Assembly (NCBI GenBank): GCA_963776935.1
Contig: CAVZOP010000002.1
Span: 124,001-188,000 of the forward strand
Length of the DNA: 64,000 nucleotides
Direction of reading: 5' to 3'
Source of the DNA: JALOLG01 sp963776935
Lineage (GTDB): Bacteria; Actinomycetota; Acidimicrobiia; Acidimicrobiales; Ilumatobacteraceae
Part shown: piece by piece, positions 8,679 through 17,803 of the stretch
How the letters are laid out: each line of letters begins with the position of its first letter
Numbering within the stretch: the first letter of the stretch is position 1
Made by a program: the position numbers and the translations under genes
Notes under the pieces: model-generated
Database searches by the model: none
Seen by the model: only the letters and a program-made list of their open reading frames with translations
Told to the model about the DNA's origin: nothing

Positions 8679-9824
8679 GTGAGTGACCCGTTCGGACTCC
8701 GTTCGCTCGGCATCGATCAAGCGCGGGCGAGGCCGGGGGCGAAGTGGCAGTTCCACAAGGCGGAGTACGCCGCATGGGTCGCCGACATGGACTTCCCGAT
8801 CGCACCTGCGATCCGCGACCGGCTGATCGAGGTGGCCGCGACCGATGTGGGGTACCCGCCGTGGGGCGGAACCCGCGGCACGTCGCCCGCGGTGTCCGCG
8901 TTCGTCGAGCGGATGACGAGCCGCTACGACTGGAGCCCGCGGCCGGCATGGCTGTTCGAGTTGAGCGACGTCGTCCAGGGCGTCCGCGTGGCGGTGCACC
9001 ATCTGACCGAACCCGGCGACCGGGTGGTGCTGCACACGCCCGCCTACCACCCGTTCCTCGACACGATCGAATCGATGCGACGGCGGATCGTGCGAGTCCC
9101 GGCGCCGTTCGACCACGAGGCACTCGACGCCGCACTCGCTCGTGAACCGGCGCGGCTGATGATCCTGTGCCACCCGCACAACCCGACCGGGCACGTGTTC
9201 ACCCGACCGGACCTCGAGGACATCGCCGAGATCGCGGCCCGTCACGATCTCGTCGTCGTGTCGGACGAGATCCACGCCGACCTGGTGCACGCCCCGCACG
9301 GCCACGTGCCGTTCGAGTCACTCGGTCCGGACGTCGCGGCGCGGACGATCACGGTGACCTCGGCGTCGAAGGCGTTCAACCTCGCCGGCCTGCGATGGGC
9401 GATCATGCATGCCGGGTGCGTCGCCATGCGTTCCGTGCTCCAGGCGTTGCCGGCCCACTACCTCGGCGCTCCCAATGTGATGGCCGTGGAGGCGACGGCG
9501 ACCGCGTGGACGGCCGGTGACGAGTGGCTCGACGCCGTGCGCGGGGTGCTCGACGAGAACCGTCACGCACTCGCCGATCTGCTCGCCTCCCACCTCCCGG
9601 GCGTGCGCTACACACCGCCGGACGCGACGTATCTGGCCTGGCTCGACTGCCGTGAGCTCGGCCTCGGGGACGACCCCGCCGTGACGTTCCGGGAGCGGGG
9701 CGTCGAGCTCAGCCCGGGGCCACAGTTCGGCATCGAGGGCAACGGGTTCGTGCGTCTGAACTTCGCGACCAGCCCGGCGATCCTCGCCGAGACGGTCGCC
9801 GCGATGGCCCGAACCCGCCCGTGA
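8679..9824 (+). CDS. MalY/PatB-family PLP-dependent aminotransferase / C-S lyase
   Basis: 381 residues from GTG 8679. Fold-type I PLP enzyme. The N-terminus FHKAEYAAWVADMDFPIAPAI is diagnostic of the MalY/PatB group, which includes cystathionine beta-lyases releasing homocysteine. Visible PLP-site features are PAYHPFL, LCHPHNPTG (Asn), VVSDEIHADL (Asp) and TVTSASKAFNLAGLR with the Schiff-base Lys. It ends RLNFATSP, which supplies the substrate-carboxylate Arg. Either cystathionine lyase or another C-S lyase/aminotransferase activity is possible. A strong hairpin follows. Confidence 0.85.
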   Translation: MSDPFGLRSLGIDQARARPGAKWQFHKAEYAAWVADMDFPIAPAIRDRLIEVAATDVGYPPWGGTRGTSPAVSAFVERMTSRYDWSPRPAWLFELSDVVQGVRVAVHHLTEPGDRVVLHTPAYHPFLDTIESMRRRIVRVPAPFDHEALDAALAREPARLMILCHPHNPTGHVFTRPDLEDIAEIAARHDLVVVSDEIHADLVHAPHGHVPFESLGPDVAARTITVTSASKAFNLAGLRWAIMHAGCVAMRSVLQALPAHYLGAPNVMAVEATATAWTAGDEWLDAVRGVLDENRHALADLLASHLPGVRYTPPDATYLAWLDCRELGLGDDPAVTFRERGVELSPGPQFGIEGNGFVRLNFATSPAILAETVAAMARTRP

Positions 9825-9832
9825 CCCCTGTT

Positions 9833-9875
9833 TGTGTCACCGCCACCGGCGATCTTCGCCGGTATCGGTGACACA
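9833..9875. terminator. Bidirectional hairpin between convergent genes
   Basis: TGTGTCACCG (9833-9842) pairs perfectly with CGGTGACACA (9866-9875), and inside it CCGGCGA (9846-9852) pairs with TCGCCGG (9856-9862) around a 3-nt loop. It lies 9 bp after the MalY/PatB stop and 28 bp from the convergent anti-sigma stop, so it can end transcription from both sides. There is no long T tract. Confidence 0.75.
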
Positions 9876-9902
9876 GACCTGAGAGGGGCGGAGGAGGGAC
9901 GG

Positions 9903-10622
9903 TCAGTCTTGGGTGATCGTGCCGACGAGGACGCGGTCGCCGGACGAATCCTGCACGTTGTCGGCCGCCTCCCTGGTGACCGTCAGGGTGGGGAAGAGGA
10001 CCGGTGACACGCCGGCCCACAGCACCACGTCCTCGCCCTCGTTGAACGATCCGATCGGGACGAGCGTCCCCTCCTCGTCGCGTAGCCAGGCCTGGTAGAA
10101 GAGCCCGTCGGCGAGACGGGGCAGGCCGGTGGCATCGAGCTCGATCCGCCAGCCCGAGTCGGTCCTGGTCAACGTGGCCGAACCGGTGGCGTCAGGCAGC
10201 ACCTCGGTGGGCTCGAGTGCCATCGAGAACGTCTCAGCCGTGTTGTTGTCGTTGGTCAACACCATCGCCCCGGCGATGACGATCACGACCGCGGCGGCGG
10301 CGCTGAGGATCATCGTCGCCGGGCGGATCCACCGCTTGCGGTGCTGGTCGATCGAGATCACCGGGGCGACCGGCTCTGACGATGTCCGGGGCGGCGCGGT
10401 GACGGCGGGCGGGGCCGGAGCGACGGTCTGGCCGGGGCGGGCTCCGACCGCACTCGACACGGCGGCGACGACCGCGTCCTCCAACGTCGGTGCCGGTTCG
10501 TCCCACAGACCCGGATCGGCCAGCAACGCCCGCAGCTCGTCCAGATCGGCGCGCTCGTCCGAGTCGTCGATCGACCCGGTCGGTTCACCCGCCAGGTAGG
10601 CGATTCGGTCGTCGTCGTTCAT
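9903..10622 (-). CDS. Membrane-anchored anti-sigma factor (RskA/anti-sigma-K type)
   Basis: 239 residues from ATG 10622. The first ~90 residues (MNDDDRIAYLAGEP, acidic, ending in a Pro/Ala linker) would be the cytoplasmic sigma-binding part; a single transmembrane segment follows (MILSAAAAVVIVIAGAMVL) and then an extracytoplasmic domain with RLADGLFYQAWL and PVLFPTLTVTRE, typical of RskA C-terminal domains. There is no HxxxCxxC zinc motif. It lies 11 bp downstream of the ECF sigma gene and should hold that sigma factor until an envelope signal releases it. Confidence 0.85.
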   Translation of the reverse strand: MNDDDRIAYLAGEPTGSIDDSDERADLDELRALLADPGLWDEPAPTLEDAVVAAVSSAVGARPGQTVAPAPPAVTAPPRTSSEPVAPVISIDQHRKRWIRPATMILSAAAAVVIVIAGAMVLTNDNNTAETFSMALEPTEVLPDATGSATLTRTDSGWRIELDATGLPRLADGLFYQAWLRDEEGTLVPIGSFNEGEDVVLWAGVSPVLFPTLTVTREAADNVQDSSGDRVLVGTITQD

Positions 10623-10633
10623 GAGGTCACCAG

Positions 10634-11296
10634 TCAACCGAGAGTACGTCGCGCGTCGGAGGATGGTTCTGGGCTGGGCGGGTCGAATGGCTGGTCGGGG
10701 AGGCGGTCGCGTCGTCGGTCGTTCTCGCGGAGATGGCCGAGGGCCGCGGCGAGGCGTCGGTGGGCGCGGAACGACCGCGACTTCACGGTACCCACCGGAA
10801 CGCCGAGCTGTTCGGCGATCTCGACGTGCGAGAGGCCCTCGACGTGTTGCAGGCGCACGATGGCCCGCTCGTCGTCGGGGAGATCGTCGATCGCCTGGCG
10901 CACCGCCCACGCGTCATACCCCTGATCCATATCAGGTCCGGCGGTGACCAACGCCGGGTGGGCGCCCGGCACGTCGTCGAGGTTGCCCGCTGACCGGCGT
11001 GACTCACGGCGGTGGAGGTCGATGCAGGTGCGCCGGGCGATGGTGGTGAGCCAGGGACCGAGCGCGCGGGTGGTGTCGAAGCTCGTCGCCGCCTGCCACG
11101 CCTTCACGAACGTCTGCTGCGTCGCCTCCTCGGCCAGTTCCTTCGAGGCGAGCATGTTGCGAGCGACGGCGTACACGAGCCGGCCGTACTCGCGGTACAC
11201 CTGGCGGACGGCATCCGAGTCCCCGCGACGGAACCCGTCGATCTCCTCGGCCGTCAGCACGGACGGAAGACTCGCGCAGTCCGGGCCGGCTCTCAA
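10634..11296 (-). CDS. ECF-family RNA polymerase sigma factor
   Basis: 220 residues from ATG 11296 (GTG 11260 is an alternative start). Sigma2 is seen as DAVRQVYREYGRLVYAVARNM and FVKAWQAATSFD; sigma4 as AIDDLPDDERAIVRLQHVEGLSHVEIAEQLGVPVGTVKSRSFRAHRRL, a standard helix-turn-helix for the -35 element. It directs RNA polymerase to stress promoters under control of the membrane anti-sigma factor encoded 11 bp downstream. No promoter of the TGTAACG type found at 53-57 kb is visible upstream, so it is probably not autoregulated through that motif. Confidence 0.92.
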   Translation of the reverse strand: MRAGPDCASLPSVLTAEEIDGFRRGDSDAVRQVYREYGRLVYAVARNMLASKELAEEATQQTFVKAWQAATSFDTTRALGPWLTTIARRTCIDLHRRESRRSAGNLDDVPGAHPALVTAGPDMDQGYDAWAVRQAIDDLPDDERAIVRLQHVEGLSHVEIAEQLGVPVGTVKSRSFRAHRRLAAALGHLRENDRRRDRLPDQPFDPPSPEPSSDARRTLG

Positions 11297-11371
11297 CGCA
11301 TTTTGCGCGGTCGCATCATGAGCCCGTCGATGCCGGGTGGCGATCGAGCGGGTCTCCGTTCCCGCCGAGGA

Positions 11372-12106
11372 TCACCTACCTCGGATGCTGGAAGCGGCGA
11401 GCAGCGCGGCACGCTGGCCCTCGGTCAGCGGTTTGACGGCCTCTCGGATCGTCACACCCGATGCCCGGGAGGCCCTCGGGAGCAGCCATTGATACACGAG
11501 GTCGGGGCGCTTCCTCGCCGTGTCGCGCAGCACCCAGCCGATCGCCTTGCGAATGAAGAACTCCCGCTCGTCCAGCATCCCATCGGCGTACCGCGAGAAG
11601 CGGTCGAAGTCCCCTGCGCCGCGCCGCAACGGGACCAGCAACGCGAGGAGCGCCGCCCGCCGTATCCAGAAATCCTCGTCGACCGCCCAGCGGTCGAGTA
11701 CCGCGCCGAGTTCGGGAAATCGCTCGACGAGGTTCCCCATCACCGACGCCGACAGCCCGTCGACCAGCGCCCAGGTGCCGGCCTCGCGCAGCAGTCGCTC
11801 GATCAACGTCGCGTCCTCCGGCTCCAGCCGCACCACGTAGATGTCGAGGAGCTCGACGGTGACCATGCGGCACTCGTGGACGGGCCTCGACCAGAGCGCG
11901 GTCACGAGCGCGGCGAGATCGTCGTGCTGCAGTGACGGGTGCTGCGATGCGAACCCCTTGGCGACGGCGCGGACGGCGGGGACGCTCGCGCCGTAATGCT
12001 CGAGCTGGCTCTTCAGGTACGCCTTCTCGTGCGCCGCACGATCTGGCGTTCCTCGCGTCCGAAGCTCGGTGTCGATCGCGACTGCGAGTGGCTCGATGTC
12101 CACCAC
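11372..12106 (-). CDS. AlkD-like DNA alkylation repair protein (HEAT-like repeats)
   Basis: 244 residues of alpha-helical HEAT-like repeats. AlkD-type glycosylases remove N3- and N7-alkylpurines without flipping the base. Typical segments are KAYLKSQLEHYGASVPAVRAVAK near the N-terminus, VHECRMVTVELLD, WALVDGLSASVMG (with the conserved W and D), DEDFWIRRAALLALL, and REFFIRKAIGWVLRDTARKRPD near the C-terminus. These last two carry the residues that line the DNA backbone-binding face in the family. It is between the sigma gene and the acyltransferase, all on the minus strand, with no clear functional tie. Confidence 0.9.
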   Translation of the reverse strand: MVDIEPLAVAIDTELRTRGTPDRAAHEKAYLKSQLEHYGASVPAVRAVAKGFASQHPSLQHDDLAALVTALWSRPVHECRMVTVELLDIYVVRLEPEDATLIERLLREAGTWALVDGLSASVMGNLVERFPELGAVLDRWAVDEDFWIRRAALLALLVPLRRGAGDFDRFSRYADGMLDEREFFIRKAIGWVLRDTARKRPDLVYQWLLPRASRASGVTIREAVKPLTEGQRAALLAASSIRGR

Positions 12107-12161
12107 GCGATCGTACGATCCGCATCCGCCGCGCGGCTCGGTGTTGCTCAGCCGGGCGTCG

Positions 12162-13604
12162 TCATGCCGACGCCGGCAGCGCGGTTGTTGTGGCTGGAAC
12201 CGGCCGGTCGCGCAATGGGAGCCCCACGTGATCGTGCTCTCCGCCGAGTGACAGGACCTCCTCGAAACCCTCGCGAATGCACTCGATCAACACATGGGGA
12301 TCCGGCACGGCTTCGGTGTCGAGGTTGATGCCGACACAGCACGTGCCGTCGTAGGACATCAACGTGAAGTTCGCCGCGGCGCCAGTGGTCGGACCGAACG
12401 CCACGAGTCGCTCGACCCGCACGCCGGCCAGGTGCACGGGAAACGTGAGTCCGGGGATGTTGCTGGCAAGGAAGTCGATGTGCTTGAGGATGCCGCCGAT
12501 GAAGCGTCGCGGAAGCAGGTTGAGCGTCGCCGCGATCCCGTCGGTGTATCGGAGCGAGCGCTCGTTCTCGGCGGCGCGGCACAACCCGGCGAGCTCGCTG
12601 ACACGCGCCGCCGGATCCGTCTGTGCGACGGGCACCGAGAAGCGGACGAGGGTGAGCCGGTTCCCGCCGAGCGGATCCTCAGGGGTCCGGAGACTGATGG
12701 GCAATGTCACGCGGAGCCGATCGACCGAGGCGGAATGGCGCTCGTGGTAGCGCCGCAGCCCACCCGTCACGCCGGCGATGAACCCGTCGTTGATCTTGCC
12801 GCCCGCCGCAGCTGATGCTCGTTTCAGATCGTGCAGCTGCATCTCGGCCACCTCGAAGTGCCGCAGCACTCCGCGCCGCCGCATCACAGGCGACATCGTC
12901 GTGGTGACCGGCGCCATCACGCGGCTGATCGACAGCATCGTCTTGACGGCACCGCCGATGCCGGCGATCGGATGACGTGCGACGTGGCGCATCATCGGGC
13001 GCAACGACGCGACCCCGCGTTCGATGAGTGCGACGAATCGCTCCTTGCGGTGCGCCAGGCTGAGCAGGATCAGGTTGCGGGACCCGGCGCGGTCAGTGGC
13101 AGCAGTCGCCGGTTCCGGTGCCGCCGCGGCCGGGATGGCTTCGAGGTCGAACAGGAACAGCGCCAGCTCGACGCCGCCGACGCCATCGGTCAGCGAATGG
13201 TGAAGCTTCATGACGAAGGCGGCGCGGCCGTCCTCGAGATCGTCCACGAGGGTGAACTCCCACAGGGGACGCGAGTGGTCGAACTCCTCGCTCGCCGCCG
13301 CGCCGGCGATGGCCATCACGGTGTCCCAGGTGTGCGGCCCCGGCGCATCGAAGCGCCGCAGGTGCCGGGCCAGGTCGAACCGCTGGTCGACCGTCCATCG
13401 CGGGGTCGCCAGCCGGTACGGCGGCACGCGGACTCGCTCGCGGAAGCCCGGGATCATCCGCGACGTCCACTCCAGCTTGGTGACGAGCGCGTCCCACGCC
13501 GGCGCACGGTCCAACCAGGCGACGATGACCACCGTCGAGCGCATCGTCTGGTCCGATTCCATGTACCAGGCGAACGCGTCGCTCTCCCGCATGAACCCGC
13601 TCAT
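12162..13604 (-). CDS. Wax ester synthase / diacylglycerol acyltransferase (WS/DGAT)
   Basis: 480 residues from ATG 13604, with a good AAGGAGAA ribosome site; a longer in-frame start at 13697 has none. The active-site motif HHxxxDG is His135-His136 to Asp140-Gly141 (HHSLTDG). The C-terminal half carries NDGFIAGVTGGLRR, LPISLRTPEDPLGGN and SNIPGL, standard for the bifunctional actinobacterial family that esterifies fatty alcohols or diacylglycerol with acyl-CoA to make storage wax esters or triacylglycerol at the inner membrane. It appears monocistronic. Confidence 0.94.
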   Translation of the reverse strand: MSGFMRESDAFAWYMESDQTMRSTVVIVAWLDRAPAWDALVTKLEWTSRMIPGFRERVRVPPYRLATPRWTVDQRFDLARHLRRFDAPGPHTWDTVMAIAGAAASEEFDHSRPLWEFTLVDDLEDGRAAFVMKLHHSLTDGVGGVELALFLFDLEAIPAAAAPEPATAATDRAGSRNLILLSLAHRKERFVALIERGVASLRPMMRHVARHPIAGIGGAVKTMLSISRVMAPVTTTMSPVMRRRGVLRHFEVAEMQLHDLKRASAAAGGKINDGFIAGVTGGLRRYHERHSASVDRLRVTLPISLRTPEDPLGGNRLTLVRFSVPVAQTDPAARVSELAGLCRAAENERSLRYTDGIAATLNLLPRRFIGGILKHIDFLASNIPGLTFPVHLAGVRVERLVAFGPTTGAAANFTLMSYDGTCCVGINLDTEAVPDPHVLIECIREGFEEVLSLGGEHDHVGLPLRDRPVPATTTALPASA

Positions 13605-13775
13605 TCTGTTCTCCTTCGGCTGGCCATGTGGCGGCCCTGCGTGTCGTACGCCTCGAGCTCCGGAAATGGCGGCGTCTGGAGATGTGGAGCGTGTCACGTC
13701 CGGCGTTGCCGGACGATCGGGTGATAGCCAATCCGTCGACGCGGGAAATTCAAACCTCGCGCAGTGAGATTCCCA

Positions 13776-13931
13776 TCACCAGTAGTGGTTTCGACCTCCA
13801 ACGGCGCGGCCAGTCGCACCCAGGATCCACAGCACCACGCCCACGATGAGCAGGACGACACCGATGGTCCACAGGATTGGGATGGACAGCAGCAGGCCGA
13901 GGATGAGGAGAACAAGTCCGATGACGATCAT
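13776..13931 (-). CDS. DUF6131-type small membrane protein
   Basis: 51 residues from ATG 13931, stop at 13776-13778. The protein is two short hydrophobic segments (IVIGLVLLILGLLLSIPILW and IGVVLLIVGVVLWILG) and a polar GRAVGGRNHYW tail. This is the shape of the DUF6131 family of tiny actinobacterial membrane peptides, whose role is unknown. A longer frame in another phase over the same bases has a Ser/Cys-rich product and is a shadow. About 170 bp separate it from the WS/DGAT start, and nothing else is seen there. Confidence 0.75.
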   Translation of the reverse strand: MIVIGLVLLILGLLLSIPILWTIGVVLLIVGVVLWILGATGRAVGGRNHYW

Positions 13932-14009
13932 GGGCGAACGGGTACCACGTTCGACCGTGGTCGAAACCCGCGTCGCCGCTCGAATCAGGCGTCGGGCCGG
14001 ATCGCGCTC

Positions 14010-14585
14010 CTATCCGGCACTCCACGTGGCCGATCGGCCGGTCTGGGCGAGAAGGCGGTCCTGCACGTCGGCGTCGGTACCGACATCGACGGCCGGCCCG
14101 AACGCGCCGGCGTTCCTCCACGCGTCGATCTGGGGGCTGAGGAATCCGTCGACGAACGCGACCAGTGCCGGGTCGAGGCGATCCTCCCCGCCGACCGCCC
14201 GGGCGAGATCCCACGAGTGGATGATCACGTCCGAGACCACCTGGCTCAAGTAGTCGCTCCCAGTGAAGTCGCCGAACGACAGGTGCACGATCTGTTCGTC
14301 GGCACCCGGCCGTGAGGCTGCCGCGAGCGCGCCGGCCGCGGCCGATCGGGCGCTGCCCCGGGGATCGATCCCCAGGATGTCACCGTCGAAGCGGTCGCCC
14401 ACCTCGGCGATGGTCTTGCCCTCGAGCAACGGTGGGATCCACAGCAGTTCGCCGACGACGTGGTTGACGAGGGTGCGGACATCCCAATCGTCACACGGCG
14501 TCGCCGCGTTCCATTGCGCGTCCCCGACCGTGCTGAGGCGCTGTTCGAAGCCGTCGATCGCGCTTGCCATCACTGCCATTTCCAT
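14010..14585 (-). CDS. TIGR03086-type DinB-like metal-binding protein
   Basis: 191 residues. The protein begins with a helix, then has NAATPCDDWDVRTLVNHVVGE, the maleylpyruvate-isomerase N-terminal/DinB_2 signature with the first metal His, and later LSQVVSDVIIHSWDLARAVG with the second His. These four-helix proteins bind a divalent metal and are thought to act as thiol-dependent transferases or isomerases using mycothiol; the substrate is unknown. Start ATG 14585 is followed by a second Met four codons on. Neighbours give no clear pathway. Confidence 0.82.
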   Translation of the reverse strand: MEMAVMASAIDGFEQRLSTVGDAQWNAATPCDDWDVRTLVNHVVGELLWIPPLLEGKTIAEVGDRFDGDILGIDPRGSARSAAAGALAAASRPGADEQIVHLSFGDFTGSDYLSQVVSDVIIHSWDLARAVGGEDRLDPALVAFVDGFLSPQIDAWRNAGAFGPAVDVGTDADVQDRLLAQTGRSATWSAG

Positions 14586-14657
14586 GGGTGATCCTCCCCG
14601 GTGTCGACCGCGACCGTATCGCCGCCCGGCCGAGCGAATTTCAGGCGACGTCGGGGA

Positions 14658-15278
14658 TCAGGATGGCGTGCTCGACGCGATGCCGTCGAGAGCCCGGATC
14701 AGGTCTTCGAACGACCCTTGCTGGACGGCGATGACGAGTGGATCGGTCTGGTCGCCGCCCACCACACGATCGTCGCGCTCGAGCATCCGGCCTTGTGAGT
14801 TGATCACGAGGTAGGCGGGCAGGTCGGCGCCGTCGGGCGCATCGAGGGCGTCGAGGAACCACACGCCGTGATCCCCGACGACGCTCGGCTCGACGTCGTC
14901 GACGATGATCGGAGTGCCGTCGGGCAGCCAACCCTCCTCCTCGACGACGACCGTGGAGGCGGCCGCATCGCCGCGGATGACCTCTGTGACGGCGAGGGTG
15001 ACGATGCGGCTCACCACGCCGCCCTCGTCGGGCTCACCGACGAGGCGCCCACGCTCGACGGCGACGACTTGGGCCTCGACCACGAGGTCGCTGGCGGCAC
15101 CCATCTCGTCGAGCGACGCGAAGTCATACAGCGACGTGGCGCGCACGCGGAGCGGTTCCGGCGTGTCGGCCGGAGTGTCGCCACTTCTCCACGCCCATGT
15201 CGCGGCGACGACCGCGAGGGCAGCGATCCCGACGAGCGGGACGACGGGATGGCGCAGGATCCGACTAGCTGTCGCCAT
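14658..15278 (-). CDS. Membrane-anchored hypothetical protein of the imelysin operon
   Basis: 206 residues with one N-terminal transmembrane segment (VVPLVGIAALAVVAATWAW) and an extracytoplasmic domain with acidic and beta-rich character (LVVEAQVVAVERGRLVGE, VTEVIRGDAAASTVVVEEEG). The segment resembles small secreted domains that report on copper or protein turnover, but I do not recognise the family. It overlaps the end of the second imelysin gene by 14 bp, so it is the last gene of the imelysin/di-haem operon and probably works at the same place, outside the cytoplasmic membrane. Confidence 0.6.
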   Translation of the reverse strand: MATASRILRHPVVPLVGIAALAVVAATWAWRSGDTPADTPEPLRVRATSLYDFASLDEMGAASDLVVEAQVVAVERGRLVGEPDEGGVVSRIVTLAVTEVIRGDAAASTVVVEEEGWLPDGTPIIVDDVEPSVVGDHGVWFLDALDAPDGADLPAYLVINSQGRMLERDDRVVGGDQTDPLVIAVQQGSFEDLIRALDGIASSTPS

Positions 15279-16301
15279 CGGCGTCGCCGAGTGTGAGCGT
15301 CACCCCGAGCAGGCTGGCGACCTCGGCCCGTGCGATGAGGAGCGCCGCGGTGGTCGACCGGTACGCGCTCGTGATCGCGTCCTGGTCGGTTGCCGTGGCC
15401 AGCGGGGCGGGGATCAGGCCGATGTTCGTGCGCGCCTTGTCGAGTTGGATCGCGAGCCGGTCGGCGGTCTCGGCCGATTGAGCCGAGATCAGTGGTTCGA
15501 GGCCGCCCACCACGGCGTCGACACCGTCGAGAACGGCGAGCATGTCGTCGAGCGCGCTCTGCGCCGGTCCGGCGTCGACCGCGGCGGGTTCCGCAGTCCC
15601 GGTACCCGAACCGTCCGCTCGTCCGAGCCGCATGTCGGCGACGTCGCCGAGCGCGAACACGACGCCGTTGACCAGATCTTCGATGACGTCTTGGCGTGGG
15701 CATGTCGACGCCGGCCTCCCAGTCGGCGAGCGAGGGCGGCAGCGGCCGCGGCGACGAGCGCTGATGCCGAGGAGGCGTACTCGCACGACCGGTCGTCGAT
15801 GGGCCCGTCGCCGCCGAACAGTGCGAGCTCGATGCCGGCGAGGCCGCGCTGGTCGGATCCCAGCGACGCAACTGCTGTGGCGTCGACGGGATCGGTGCCG
15901 GCGAGCAGCGCGACGATCTTCGCCGGGTCGATCGCGAAGTCGATCTCCGACATCGCCCGCCGCTCCGTCGCCGGCCCCAACCGGTATGCCCGTGTCGTCG
16001 ACCACGCCTTCCGCGCGTCACGCCACGCCTGCTGCGCGGTCGCGAGGTGAGCGTCGGTCGGATCGGCGCACAGGTCGGCGATCGCGGTGTGCAGCGCTTC
16101 GGTGGCGGTGTCGAGCCGTTGGTACCCGGGCACGATCACGTCGGTGACGATCGCCGCGACGACGTCGTCGCGGCTCGGCGTACCGGTGCCGGTGGTCACC
16201 GCCGCCGACGCCCCGGGCGCGGCCGTTGGGCTGGTCGTGTCGTCGTCGCTGCACGCAGCGAACGCGAGGCTGATCACGAGGATGGAAGCGAGCCGTTTCA
16301 C
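15265..16301 (-). pseudogene. Imelysin-family lipoprotein, frame broken near 15690-15750
   Basis: The N-terminal ~190 residues (MKRLASILVISLAFAACSDDD lipoprotein signal, then DVIVPGYQRLDTATEALHTAI, AWRDARKAWSTTRAYRLGPA and GLAGIELALFG) are in one frame from ATG 16301. The C-terminal part (QDVIEDLVNGVVFALGDVADMRLG to the stop at 15265) is in another, and a short LADWEAGVD piece fits a third frame between them. Together they rebuild one imelysin (IrpA/ICMP) of normal length. Start overlaps the di-haem gene by 4 bp (ATGA). Either two small indels in sequencing or a real inactivation; the surrounding codons are normal, which favours the former. Confidence 0.75.
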
Positions 16302-17803
16302 AATGAGTCCAGGAACTCGAGAAGTTGTCGGCGAGCCGCGGCGCTGAGTTGGAGGAACCGGCCCTGCGCCGCGGCCGCCTCACCGCCGTGCCACAGGATG
16401 GCCTCCTCGACGTTGCGTGCCCGGCCGTCGTGCAGCAGCCGGGTGTGGCCGTTGACGTCGTCGATGAGGCCCACTCCCCACAACGGGGCGGTCCGCCACT
16501 CGCTGCCCGTCGCCTCTCCGTCAGGTCGGTCGTCGGCGAGTCCCGGACCCATGTCGTGCAACAACAAGTCCGTGTAGGGCCGGATCGTCTGATTCGACGT
16601 CGCCGCGACCTGGCCCTGCTCGGTGGGCATCTGGGGCCGGTGGCACGACGAGCAGCCGAGCTCGTCGAACAGGCGGGCGCCGGCTTCGGTGTCGGGATCG
16701 CCCACGTCGCGACGTGCGGGCACCGCCAGCGTTCGGGTGTAGAACGTCACACGCTCGAGCTTGGCGTCGTCGAGCTCGGGCTGGCCGCCGTCGATGGCGG
16801 CGCTGCACTCGGCCTGGGTGGCGGTGCAGTCCTGCTCGGGGTGCAACCGGCTGGTGATCCCGATGTCGCCGTGGAACGCGCCGGCGTTCTGCTGCTCGAC
16901 CGTCGCCACGTTGGCCTTCCATCCGAACCGGCCGATGACCAGTTCGCCCGACGGGTCGAGCACCCGGTTCACGCGTCCCGAGATCCCGTCGCCGTCGGCG
17001 TCGTCGGGGTCGGCGAGCTCGAGCATGGCGTCGTCGGGGACGGCTTCGAGCAACCCGACGCCGAACACTGCCGGCGCGATCCGTGGTGACACGACGATGC
17101 CCTCGGCGAGCGGACCGTACCCCAGGTCCTCGATGCTGTACGTGGGTGCCAGCAAGGTGTACGGCGTGCCGTCGGCGTACGTGCCGTTGACCTCGGTTCG
17201 CTCGATCACGATGCGACCCTCGACCGGCACGCCGTTGATCGCCCGGTCCTGTAGCTGGCCGCCGTACACGGGATCCGGCGCCGAACTGCCGTCGGGCCCG
17301 ACGACCGACAAGCGGAGGAGCAGGCCCCGCTCGGGATCATCGACCGCCAGCGGCGGCGCGCCGCGGCCGTCGAACTCGTGGCACGACGAGCACGACTGGG
17401 CGTTGAACAGCGGCCCCAGGCCGTCGCGCCCCTCGGTCGACGCCGGCGCCGTCACCCAGTTGTCGTTGAAGAAGTTGTTGCCGACGGCGAACGCCCGACG
17501 TTCCTCACGCGTGAGGCTGTCGATCGGCTGTCCGAAGGCGTTGCGGCCGGCGACGAACACGGTGGCGTCGCCACCCGACCGCGCCTCCGGGGAATCACCT
17601 GGCGTGTCGGCGACGTCGTTCGCCGCCGGCTCTGTCGAGGGCGATGACGGGCTGGGCTCGGATCGGCGAGAGGTCGACGGGTCCGAACCGGTGCAGGCAG
17701 CCACCAGTGCGCACGCGCCGATTGAGAGCAACACGTGCCGAGCGCGGCCGGAGAGACGTCGATCGTGTTCGACCACCTGGGCGCGAACTCGATCCCCGCT
17801 CAA
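16298..17803 (-). CDS. Di-haem oxidoreductase-family lipoprotein (thiol oxidoreductase-like)
   Basis: 501 residues. A lipoprotein-type signal (LLSIGACALVAAC) leads into a Ser/Pro linker and then the di-haem cytochrome fold with two CxxCH haem sites: Cys138-Ser-Ser-Cys141-His142 (CSSCHEFDG) and CSSCHRPQMP about 250 residues later. Other family segments are GRFGWKANVATVEQQNAGAFHGDIGITS and GPGLADD...EWRTAPLWGVGL. These proteins sit on the outer face of the membrane with imelysins in iron-regulated loci; the substrate is not known. Stops and starts overlap the imelysin genes on both sides by 4 bp, a tight operon. Confidence 0.92.
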   Translation of the reverse strand: MSGDRVRAQVVEHDRRLSGRARHVLLSIGACALVAACTGSDPSTSRRSEPSPSSPSTEPAANDVADTPGDSPEARSGGDATVFVAGRNAFGQPIDSLTREERRAFAVGNNFFNDNWVTAPASTEGRDGLGPLFNAQSCSSCHEFDGRGAPPLAVDDPERGLLLRLSVVGPDGSSAPDPVYGGQLQDRAINGVPVEGRIVIERTEVNGTYADGTPYTLLAPTYSIEDLGYGPLAEGIVVSPRIAPAVFGVGLLEAVPDDAMLELADPDDADGDGISGRVNRVLDPSGELVIGRFGWKANVATVEQQNAGAFHGDIGITSRLHPEQDCTATQAECSAAIDGGQPELDDAKLERVTFYTRTLAVPARRDVGDPDTEAGARLFDELGCSSCHRPQMPTEQGQVAATSNQTIRPYTDLLLHDMGPGLADDRPDGEATGSEWRTAPLWGVGLIDDVNGHTRLLHDGRARNVEEAILWHGGEAAAAQGRFLQLSAAARRQLLEFLDSL